13,208 nt of DNA from Kiloniellales bacterium (GTDB lineage Bacteria > Pseudomonadota > Alphaproteobacteria > Kiloniellales > JAKSBE01). The position numbers were made by a program, and so were the translations under genes. Positions within the stretch are counted from its first letter, which is position 1; the number at the start of each line of letters is the position of its first letter. The notes beneath the pieces are model-generated. The model saw only the letters and a list, made by a program, of their open reading frames with translations. It was not told the DNA's origin and searched no databases. The DNA is taken from the NCBI GenBank assembly GCA_030067055.1, contig JASJAL010000222.1, positions 1 to 13,208 of the forward strand, written 5' to 3'. Of this stretch, positions 7,780 through 13,208 are shown one piece after another.

Positions 7780-9267
7780 ATGACCCAGAACACCGGGAAG
7801 GGGACCAGGGCGGACCTGGTGATTCGTAACGCGCGGATCATCGACGGGACCGGGGCGCCGTCGCGGCGGGGCGACCTTGCAGTCGCCGACGACCGGATCG
7901 TCGCGCTCGGCGAACTGAACGGCCTGGAGGCGGCGCGGCAGATCGACGCCGGGGGCAAGGCGCTGGCGCCGGGCTTCATCGACGCCCACACCCACGACGA
8001 CCGGGCGGCGCTGGCCGATCCCCTGATGACCTGCAAGGTCAGTCAGGGCGTGACCACCGTGATCGCCGGCAACTGCGGGGTCAGCCTGGCGCCTCTGACC
8101 ACCGACCGGCGGCCGCCGGCGCCCATGGACCTGGTCTGCGAGGACCCCTCCGGCTTCTTCGCCGACTTCGCCGGCTACCTCGACGCGCTGGACCAGGAAC
8201 CGCCGGCGGTGAACGTCGCCGCCCAGGTCGGCCACGCGACCCTGCGGGTCGGCGCCATGGACGATCTTGAGCGGGCCGCGAGCGCCGGCGAGGCCAAGGC
8301 CATGCGCGCCGCCCTGGAGGATTCGCTGGAAGCCGGCGCGATCGGCTTCTCGACCGGCCTGTTCTATCCGCCGGCCGCGGCCGCGCCGACCGAGGAGGTG
8401 ATCGAGATCGCCCGGGGCCTCCAGGCTTTCGGCGCCCTGCACTCGACCCACATGCGCGACGAGGGCGATCACGTGCTGGAGTCCCTGGAGGAGAGCTTCC
8501 GGATCGGCCGTGAGGCCGGGGCGCCACTGGTGATCTCGCACCACAAGTGCACCGGGCGGCGGAACTTCGGCCGCTCGGGAGAGACCCTGGCGCGGATCGA
8601 TGCGGCGCGGCAGGGCCAGCCGGTCGGCCTGGACGTCTATCCCTACGTGGCTGGCTCGACCATGCTCGCCTCGGGCCGGGCGCTCAACGCCGAGCGGGTG
8701 ATCGTCACTTGGTCGCAGACCCGTCCGGAGGTGGCCGGGCGCGACCTGGACGAGATCGCCGCCGAGATGGGCCTGGAGCGCGACGCGGCGGTCGAGGCCC
8801 TGTCGCCGGCGGGCGGGATCTTTTTCGTCATGGACGAGGACGACGTGCGGCGGATCCTGGCCTATCCGCATTCGATGATCGGCTCCGACGGCCTGCCCCA
8901 CGACGTCCATCCGCACCCGCGGCTCTGGGGCACCTTCCCGCGGGTTCTCGGGCACTACGCCCGCGAGCTCGGCCTGTTCAGCCTGGAGGAGGCGGTGCGC
9001 AAGATGACCGCGCTGACCGCCGCGCAGTTCGGCCTCAAGGATCGTGGGGTGCTGCGCGCAGGCGCCTTCGCCGACCTGGTGCTCTTCGATCCGGAGACGG
9101 TGATCGACACCGCGACCTTCGACGATCCCAAGCGGCCCGCCGCCGGAATCGAGCTGGTGATGGTCAACGGCCGCAGGGTCTGGCAGGACGGCGCCCACGC
9201 CGGCGACCGCCCCGGCCGCGCCCTGCGCCGCCAGGACCAGGACCCGCCGCGGGCGGCGGTGGGTTAG
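7780..9267 (+). CDS. N-acyl-D-amino-acid deacylase (D-aminoacylase), amidohydrolase superfamily
   Basis: The product is 495 residues. The ATG at 7780 follows a strong ribosome-binding site (GGAGG at 7771-7775, 4-nt spacing). It starts with the small beta domain of amidohydrolases (DLVIRNARIIDGTGAPSRRGDLAV), then GFIDAHTHDD with metal ligands His70 and His72. The zinc Cys of D-aminoacylases is present in GNCG (Cys99). Further expected ligands and catalytic residues are His224 (HSTHMRDE), His254 or His255 (ISHHKCTG) and Asp370 (MIGSDGLPHD). The C-terminal part (AGAFADLVLFDPETVID, MVNGRRVW) closes the beta domain. Length and motif order match the family, which hydrolyses N-acyl-D-amino acids to a D-amino acid plus a carboxylic acid, usually in the cytoplasm. 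Substrate preference cannot be read from sequence; dihydropyrimidinase-like relatives are less likely because of the Cys ligand. The gene stands alone and converges on dodecin with 54 bp between stops. Confidence 0.92.
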   Translation: MTQNTGKGTRADLVIRNARIIDGTGAPSRRGDLAVADDRIVALGELNGLEAARQIDAGGKALAPGFIDAHTHDDRAALADPLMTCKVSQGVTTVIAGNCGVSLAPLTTDRRPPAPMDLVCEDPSGFFADFAGYLDALDQEPPAVNVAAQVGHATLRVGAMDDLERAASAGEAKAMRAALEDSLEAGAIGFSTGLFYPPAAAAPTEEVIEIARGLQAFGALHSTHMRDEGDHVLESLEESFRIGREAGAPLVISHHKCTGRRNFGRSGETLARIDAARQGQPVGLDVYPYVAGSTMLASGRALNAERVIVTWSQTRPEVAGRDLDEIAAEMGLERDAAVEALSPAGGIFFVMDEDDVRRILAYPHSMIGSDGLPHDVHPHPRLWGTFPRVLGHYARELGLFSLEEAVRKMTALTAAQFGLKDRGVLRAGAFADLVLFDPETVIDTATFDDPKRPAAGIELVMVNGRRVWQDGAHAGDRPGRALRRQDQDPPRAAVG

Positions 9268-9321
9268 GGAACGAGCTCTAACCCGGCCACTTCCGCTCAA
9301 AGGCTGGCAGGATTGCCTCTG

Positions 9322-9534
9322 TCAACCTTCGTACTTGAAGGAGAGGGACACCCGCGCCCGATAGGCAACGACCTTCCCGTTCTCAATCCTACAGTCGAGT
9401 TTGGTTACCTCGGCGATTCGCAGATCCCGCAAGCTCTTGCCTGCGGTCTCCACCGCCTGCTTGGCCGCGTCTTCCCAGGACGATTCGCTGGTGCCCACGA
9501 TTTCCGTGACTCTGTAAATGCCGCTTTCGGCCAT
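9322..9534 (-). CDS. Dodecin family protein
   Basis: The product is 70 residues from the ATG at 9534. This start is chosen because GGAGG (complement of 9542-9546) lies 7 nt upstream and because the protein then has the normal dodecin length; an in-frame ATG at 9633 would add 33 unrelated residues read through the upstream palindrome. Dodecins form hollow dodecamers that store or buffer flavins. The fold pattern is clear: strand YRVTEIVGTS, helix SSWEDAAKQAVETAGKSL, then strands AEVTKLDCRIENG and VVAYRARVSLSFKYE. The two main flavin contacts of the archaeal prototype, Trp36 and Gln55, correspond by spacing to Ile40 and Arg59 here, so flavin binding may be altered or absent. The gene lies downstream of the MlaC-like gene on the same strand, separated by 189 bp containing a palindrome, so it is probably transcribed from its own promoter. 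Confidence 0.9.
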   Translation of the reverse strand: MAESGIYRVTEIVGTSESSWEDAAKQAVETAGKSLRDLRIAEVTKLDCRIENGKVVAYRARVSLSFKYEG

Positions 9535-9541
9535 GGTCGAT

Positions 9542-9546
9542 CCTCC
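9542..9546 (-). promoter_or_regulatory. Ribosome-binding site that fixes the dodecin start
   Basis: The minus strand reads GGAGG here, 7 nt before the ATG at 9534. It excludes the longer in-frame start at 9633, which has no comparable site. Confidence 0.75.
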
Positions 9547-9586
9547 CAACGGATGTGTGGTCGGGCAATCCCGCCACGAGTGATCG

Positions 9587-9592
9587 ATGATA
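9587..9592 (-). promoter_or_regulatory. Possible -10 element of the dodecin promoter
   Basis: The minus strand reads TATCAT, about 50 nt before the dodecin start codon. The -35 position would fall at the edge of, or within, the 20-bp palindrome, and no good -35 hexamer is visible. That arrangement would suit a regulated promoter, but the call rests on one hexamer. Confidence 0.25.
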
Positions 9593-9608
9593 GGCCAATC
9601 CCGTCCGA

Positions 9609-9628
9609 ACATCCGAAATTTCGGATGT
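9609..9628. promoter_or_regulatory. Perfect 20-bp palindrome upstream of dodecin (candidate operator)
   Basis: ACATCCGAAATTTCGGATGT reads the same on both strands with no mismatch. It lies 75 bp upstream of the dodecin ATG and 95 bp past the MlaC-like stop codon. A further copy of the half-site end, CGGATGTG, occurs at 9550-9557 close to the dodecin ribosome-binding site. The AT-rich centre and lack of a loop suit a dimeric DNA-binding protein better than an RNA hairpin, and no T-tract follows, so a terminator is less likely. Confidence 0.5.
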
Positions 9629-9723
9629 GCCAAGGCATCAGCTCACCTGCTGACCACCTTCTGTCGCCTTGCAGAGAGGCATAGCCTTCGGCACCGGCAC
9701 CGCGTTCCGGGCAAACTTCTCGA

Positions 9724-10389
9724 TTACGGCCGGTTCTGCGGCTGGCTTGTTTTGGCCGCGGCCCCGGTCCTACGCAGCGCCTTGAGAAGGCCATCTACCT
9801 TGCTTTCCGATTTCTCGATCACCGCGCCGTATTCCTGCCTCAGCGTCAGGGCCATGCTGACGCCTTCCACGACGATATCGACGACCTTGAAGTTCTCCCC
9901 GACCTTGCGAATCCGCCAATAGACCTTGGCCAGCAAGGCGCCGTTGGATCGCTTGACGTCCATTGACACCTTGATCAGCTTCGGGTTGGTGCGATCCGCC
10001 CCGGCTCCCGTGATGTCGAAGGTCTCGCCGGTGTACCTGCTGAAGATGGTCAAGGTTTGACGGACCATCGCGTCCTCGAAGAGCTCGACGAAATCCGCGC
10101 GTTGGCCTCTTTCCAGCCGCCGCCAATGCTTGCCCAGAACCACGCGGGCCAGGACCTTCAAGTCGAAACCCTCGCGCAGCAGAGCACGCATCCGCGATTC
10201 CTGGTCTTCCCTGGTGGAGGTCTTGTCCCGGGCCACTTCGATCGCGCGCTCGCCGAGGGCGGCCAAGAAGGTGCGCGCCTCACGGTTGGCCGACTCCTCG
10301 GCGGCGGCCGGCGCCACGGACGGCAGCGCGCTGCCCAATGCAAGCACGAGAAAAACAGCCAACCAGGAGTTTGATGATTTGCTTGCCAT
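9724..10389 (-). CDS. mlaC: MlaC/Ttg2D-family periplasmic phospholipid-binding protein
   Basis: The product is 221 residues. The ATG at 10389 has a good purine-rich site (GGAGAAGG) ending 4 nt upstream. The N-terminus is a Sec signal peptide with a hydrophobic core and an Ala-rich cleavage region (APAAAEES). The body shows the MlaC pattern: FLAALGERAIEVARD, then a helix with REGFDLKVLARVVLGKHWRRL, RADFVELFEDAMVRQTLTIFSRYTGETF, and the strands KLIKVSMDV, LAKVYWRIRK, FKVVDIVVEGVSMALTLRQEYGAVI. MlaC carries phospholipids across the periplasm between an outer-membrane complex and the MlaFEDB transporter. No mlaF, mlaE, mlaD or mlaB lies next to it here, so it is an orphan member in this window; HpnM, the hopanoid-cluster relative, is an alternative identity. 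A tandem 15-bp repeat lies about 80-110 bp upstream. The C-terminus ends in a polar tail (KTSQPQNRP). Confidence 0.85.
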   Translation of the reverse strand: MASKSSNSWLAVFLVLALGSALPSVAPAAAEESANREARTFLAALGERAIEVARDKTSTREDQESRMRALLREGFDLKVLARVVLGKHWRRLERGQRADFVELFEDAMVRQTLTIFSRYTGETFDITGAGADRTNPKLIKVSMDVKRSNGALLAKVYWRIRKVGENFKVVDIVVEGVSMALTLRQEYGAVIEKSESKVDGLLKALRRTGAAAKTSQPQNRP

Positions 10390-10576
10390 CGGACCTTCTC
10401 CGCTCTGAGTTCCAAACCCTGCGGTCGCCAGGCTTCAGTGAAATGCTAGGCTTCCCCGGTCACGATGAATATTGATCTTGAGGACATTGAACTTGAGGAC
10501 AATGGGAGGGCAGGGGGTGCTGCCGGCCAGGCAACTTCATCAGGCTGCTGTCCAAACGCATGCGGATCGTGCCGTG
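10390..10576. other. Upstream region of the MlaC-like gene
   Basis: No coding frame is supported here. The stretch holds the ribosome-binding site of the MlaC-like gene next to 10390 and a 15-bp tandem repeat at 10472-10501. A plus-strand ATG at 10465 opens a very long frame, but that frame is mostly the antisense of the zinc-hydrolase gene and lacks coding features. Confidence 0.5.
10472..10501. repeat. Two tandem copies of a 15-bp unit upstream of the MlaC-like gene
   Basis: TTGATCTTGAGGACA at 10472-10486 is followed directly by TTGAACTTGAGGACA at 10487-10501; the copies differ at one base. They lie 83-112 bp upstream of the MlaC-like start codon. Direct repeats spaced by about one and a half helical turns are one form of tandem regulator site, but no known motif is recognised. 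Confidence 0.55.
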
Positions 10577-10687
10577 CTAGGCGTCTAGATCCGCCGTCTC
10601 GATGTGGAACTGGATCAGCTGCGAGTTCAGGACGCAGTTCGGGCGGATCCGGGCGCGCCGGCCGAGGACGTCCACCTTGGCTGGGTT
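10577..10687 (-). pseudogene. Coding-like remnant: C-terminal end of an unidentified gene
   Basis: On the minus strand, about 36 codons ending at a TAG (10577-10579) show extreme G/C-ending bias: roughly 30 codons in a row end in G or C, as in real genes of this window. The peptide contains KVDVLGRRARIRPNCVL and ends QLIQFHIETADLDA. Upstream in the same frame, back to a TTG at 10771 that overlaps the stop of the zinc-hydrolase gene, the bias disappears and there is no ATG and no ribosome-binding site. I do not recognise the protein. The simplest reading is the surviving 3' end of a gene whose 5' part was deleted. A short gene from TTG 10771, coupled to the hydrolase through the TTGA overlap, is the alternative. 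Confidence 0.35.
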
Positions 10688-10767
10688 TTCCTGAGGAGCG
10701 AATGAACCTTGGCCAATCCTCACGCCTTGCTTTGTCGGCGCCGCCACCCTCGGGCAGGTGGGTTCTG

Positions 10768-11931
10768 TCAAACGATTGGCGGCTCTTCCGCCAGTTCGGA
10801 GGTCAGGCCATGCTCGTAGTCGGCTTCCGGCTCAAAGGCGTCGAGGGAGCGCCCGACGATCTGCCGGCCCTCGTGCTGGGCGATGTGAAACAGCGCATCA
10901 CCCTCGTGGACCAGTGGCAGATTGCTCCGCCCGATGGCGACGCCGCTGACCGGGCTCAGGATCTCGACCTCGTTCTCACCGAAAGGATCGGAAACGACGC
11001 CCAGGACCTGGCCTTCCTTGACCTGACTGCCCAGGCGCGTGGTGGCGCGCAGCAGTCCGCTCTGCGGTGCCCGAATCCATTTGCTCGAGCCGATATGCAG
11101 CGACTTCAGCTCCGGGCGTTTTCTCTTGGAAGCGGGGAGCATCTCCAAGGCGCGCATCACTCGGACGATGCCTTTGACGGCCGCCCTGATGCAGGATTCG
11201 TCGAAGCGCAAGGCTTCGCCGGCTTCGTAGACGATGACCGGGACGTTCTTCTGCGCAGCGGTCTCCCGCAGGCTGCCTTCGCGCAATCCGGCATTGATCA
11301 GGACCGGGACGCCGAAGGCTTGCGCCAGGCGCGCCGTCTCCGGATCGTCGAGGTTGCCGCGGATCTGCGGGAAGTTGTCCCGATGTATGGCGCCCGTGTG
11401 CAGATCGATGCCGTGCGTGGATTTGCTCACGATCTCGTCGACGAACAGCCGGGCAAGCCGTGCTGCGAGGGAGCCCCGCAGCGAACCGGGGAAGGACCGG
11501 TTGAGGTCTCGGCGATCCGGCAGGTATCGGGATTGCGATACGAATCCCAGGACGTTGACGATCGGCACCGCAATCAGGGTGCCGCGGATTCGCCGCAAGG
11601 CGCTGAGATTCAACAGCCGCCGAATGACTTCGACGCCGTTGATTTCATCTCCGTGTATCGCCGCGCTGACGAAGAGCCGCGGTCCGTCCCTTCGGCCATG
11701 AACGACCTGCACCGGCATGGTCATCGGCGTATGCGTCGACAGCTCGGCGATCGGGAGATCGATCGTTGCACGCTGTCCGGCTTGGACTTCGACGCTGCCA
11801 ATGGATATGGGCGCCCTTTTTGCCTTCGGTCGCCTCGACTTCGCTTTCGTCACCATGGGATTACCGGCACCCTCCCTGTTTCGCCGATCACTACCAGAAC
11901 TTGGGTCTGACACTGAACCCGCCATGCTCAC
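10768..11931 (-). CDS. Succinylglutamate desuccinylase/aspartoacylase family zinc hydrolase (M14-like)
   Basis: The product is 387 residues from a GTG at 11931; ATG 11925 (residue 3) and ATG 11856 (residue 26) are alternatives. The last has GGAGGG upstream but at long spacing. Zinc-site residues of the family are visible: His93-Gly-Asp-Glu96 (AAIHGDE) and His178 (GIDLHTG). The substrate-side DLNRSFPG (Asn144, Arg145) and a catalytic-type Glu236 (IVYEAGEA) are also present. A C-terminal beta domain (about 290-375, IRAPQSGLLRATTRLGSQVKEGQVLGVV) resembles a biotinyl-lipoyl-like fold, common in this subgroup. These enzymes cleave N-acyl groups from amino acids or peptides; the exact substrate is unknown, and the AstE arginine-catabolism role is not supported because no other ast gene is near. 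Its start overlaps the mgtE stop by 4 nt (GTGA), so the two are probably co-transcribed and translationally coupled. Confidence 0.87.
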   Translation of the reverse strand: MSMAGSVSDPSSGSDRRNREGAGNPMVTKAKSRRPKAKRAPISIGSVEVQAGQRATIDLPIAELSTHTPMTMPVQVVHGRRDGPRLFVSAAIHGDEINGVEVIRRLLNLSALRRIRGTLIAVPIVNVLGFVSQSRYLPDRRDLNRSFPGSLRGSLAARLARLFVDEIVSKSTHGIDLHTGAIHRDNFPQIRGNLDDPETARLAQAFGVPVLINAGLREGSLRETAAQKNVPVIVYEAGEALRFDESCIRAAVKGIVRVMRALEMLPASKRKRPELKSLHIGSSKWIRAPQSGLLRATTRLGSQVKEGQVLGVVSDPFGENEVEILSPVSGVAIGRSNLPLVHEGDALFHIAQHEGRQIVGRSLDAFEPEADYEHGLTSELAEEPPIV

Positions 11932-13208
11932 AGCATAGCCATCAGCAAGGTCGCGATGCCAAGGAAGGAAAAGAACCCGGCGATGTCAGTGACCGTGGTC
12001 AGGATGATCGAGGAGGACTGGGCGGGATCTTGGCCCAGGCGTTTCAACGCGATCGGCACGACCGCGCCGGCAAAGCCCGCCGCGATCATGGCGAGCACCA
12101 TCGACATGGCGATCACCAAGACGAGCCCGACCGATCCACTCCAGACCAGGACGCCGAGCCCGCAGGTGACCGCGATCGCCACCCCATTGATCAAGCCAAC
12201 ATTGACCTCCTTGATGGTCACGGCAAGCCAGTGACGCACCGTGATCTCGCGAAGCGCGAGGCCGCGCATGGTGACGGCGAGGGCCTGTGCCCCGGCGTTG
12301 CCGGATTGACCGGCGACCACGGGCAAGAGCACGGCAAGGGCGGTGACCTGAGCGATGGTGTCCTCGAACAGGCCGACGACGGTGGCCGCGAGAAAGGCGG
12401 TCAGCAGGTTGACCTGCAGCCAGGGCTGGCGCTTTCGCACGGCAAAGGACACCTTGGAGAGCGCGCGTTCGTCCTTGCTGGCACCGACCATGGTCTGAAG
12501 GGCGCCGCTCGCCGCCTCTTCCAAAGCCTTGACCAGGGTCGCGTAGCGAACCACACCGACCAGCCGGCCGTCGAGGTCGATCACGGGAATGTTCGGCAGT
12601 CGCGATTTCTCCAGAAGCTCGACGACCTCGTCCCTCGGGGCGGTCGCCTGCACGACGACGCTGGTCGGCTCAGAGATCTCCCGCAGCGTCTGGTTCAGAT
12701 CGGCGATGGCGAGATCGTGGATCGCGACCCGGGCCGAAAGGCGGTTGTCGTCGTCGATCAGGAAGACCGTGTGCCGGTCCCGGAGCTTCGATCCCCGTAG
12801 GCGCTCCAACGCTTGGGCGACGGTCATCTCGGGCCGAAAGACGCCGATCCTCGCATCCATCAACCGGCCGGCGCTGTCTTCGGGATACTCCATCAGCGCC
12901 TGCAGATCGTTGCGCAGGCTGTCGTCCAAGAGAGCCAGCTGTCGCTGCCGCTCGTCCTCTTCCAGCTGGCCCAGGAGCAGGAGCGTGGTATTCGGACCCA
13001 TGCCCTCGAGCACATCCTTCGCCAGCTGTTCCGGCAGATGACGCAAGATGCCTGCCGCGACATCGGGCGCCAACCAGCTGAACAGGGATCCCACTGCCTG
13101 CGCCGATTGCGTGGCAAGTGCCTGCGCGATCTCGGTGGCAGGCATGGACTCGACCTGCTTGGCTGCGTCGAGCGGATAGTCGTTGAGATAGCTGTAGTTC
13201 AGGACTTC
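11928..13208 (-). CDS. mgtE: MgtE magnesium transporter, 5' end missing (cut by window edge)
   Basis: The frame is open to base 13208, so the gene continues beyond the right edge; 426 residues are visible. An internal ATG at 13145 could be mistaken for the start, but the 21 codons before it are in frame and G/C-biased, and MgtE proteins are usually about 450-480 residues. Counting from that Met, the order is: helical N domain (1-90), two CBS domains (about 91-150 and 155-215, e.g. IPVIDLDGRLVGVVRYATL), then a five-helix membrane part (about 240-405). The membrane part carries the signature PVVAGQSGNAGAQ (275-287) and TDIAGFFSF with Asp387, which corresponds to the pore Asp that binds magnesium. 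The protein imports Mg2+ across the inner membrane, and the N and CBS domains close the channel when cytoplasmic Mg2+ is high. The M14-like hydrolase gene follows with a 4-nt overlap. Confidence 0.93.
   Translation of the reverse strand, partial: EVLNYSYLNDYPLDAAKQVESMPATEIAQALATQSAQAVGSLFSWLAPDVAAGILRHLPEQLAKDVLEGMGPNTTLLLLGQLEEDERQRQLALLDDSLRNDLQALMEYPEDSAGRLMDARIGVFRPEMTVAQALERLRGSKLRDRHTVFLIDDDNRLSARVAIHDLAIADLNQTLREISEPTSVVVQATAPRDEVVELLEKSRLPNIPVIDLDGRLVGVVRYATLVKALEEAASGALQTMVGASKDERALSKVSFAVRKRQPWLQVNLLTAFLAATVVGLFEDTIAQVTALAVLLPVVAGQSGNAGAQALAVTMRGLALREITVRHWLAVTIKEVNVGLINGVAIAVTCGLGVLVWSGSVGLVLVIAMSMVLAMIAAGFAGAVVPIALKRLGQDPAQSSSIILTTVTDIAGFFSFLGIATLLMAML

Noticed and set aside
7747..9300. 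A 517-codon minus-strand frame opposite the D-aminoacylase gene
   Set aside because: The plus strand has a complete family protein with metal ligands and a strong ribosome-binding site; the minus frame is its shadow.
9268..9321. Terminator between the convergent D-aminoacylase and dodecin genes
   Set aside because: Only a 4-bp stem was visible and no T-tract on either strand.
9535..9633. Longer in-frame start for dodecin
   Set aside because: The added 33 residues are translated palindrome and leader; the GGAGG before 9534 and the family length favour the short form.
10465..11910. A 481-codon plus-strand frame opposite the zinc-hydrolase gene, starting at the tandem repeat
   Set aside because: The product is compositionally odd with no domain, and the minus strand encodes the conserved enzyme.
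11766..12800. A long plus-strand frame opposite mgtE
   Set aside because: MgtE motifs on the minus strand are unambiguous; this frame is antisense.
1..13208. CRISPR arrays, insertion sequences, tRNA or rRNA genes
   Set aside because: No regularly spaced repeats, transposase motifs, terminal inverted repeats or tRNA-like cloverleaf were seen.

Overview
The window looks like chromosomal DNA from a GC-rich Gram-negative bacterium, most likely an alphaproteobacterium of the Rhodospirillales/Kiloniellales kind. The grounds are strong G/C bias at third codon positions, a SAM-domain/cyclase/AAA/TPR signalling protein of a type common in that group, and several envelope proteins (lipoprotein, PagL-like outer-membrane barrel, MlaC-like periplasmic protein). 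There is no rRNA, tRNA or housekeeping marker, so the placement is an inference.

Layout, left to right: (1) the N-terminal 181 codons of a lipoprotein with an alpha/beta-hydrolase-like start, on the minus strand and cut by the left edge; (2) a 639-bp non-coding stretch; (3) a secreted beta-propeller protein (plus) with clearly less biased codon use than the rest; (4) a 326-bp non-coding stretch; (5) a PagL-like lipid A deacylase (plus) converging at 19 bp on (6) a very large minus-strand regulator with SAM, class III cyclase, AAA ATPase and TPR parts; (7) a small three-helix membrane protein and (8) an N-acyl-D-amino-acid deacylase, both plus; (9) a dodecin and an MlaC-like protein on the minus strand, separated by a segment with a perfect 20-bp palindrome; (10) a 378-bp stretch with a near-perfect 15-bp tandem repeat and an orphan coding remnant; (11) an M14-type zinc hydrolase of the succinylglutamate desuccinylase/aspartoacylase family whose start overlaps the stop of (12) an MgtE magnesium transporter that runs off the right edge.

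There is no single operon or pathway. The clearest functional unit is mgtE plus the zinc hydrolase, joined by a 4-nt GTGA overlap. A loose theme is envelope upkeep: lipid A deacylation, an MlaC-like lipid carrier, a lipoprotein, and a D-amino-acid deacylase that could act on peptidoglycan-derived material. No mobile element, CRISPR array or phage gene was seen.

The most notable points are residue-level departures from family rules: the cyclase lacks its catalytic Asn, the dodecin lacks both main flavin ligands, and the PagL-like enzyme has Asp where the catalytic Glu is expected. The regulatory-looking DNA around dodecin and mlaC and the truncated coding remnant downstream of the zinc hydrolase also deserve a look. 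I do not see a multi-gene system that I can defend as new.
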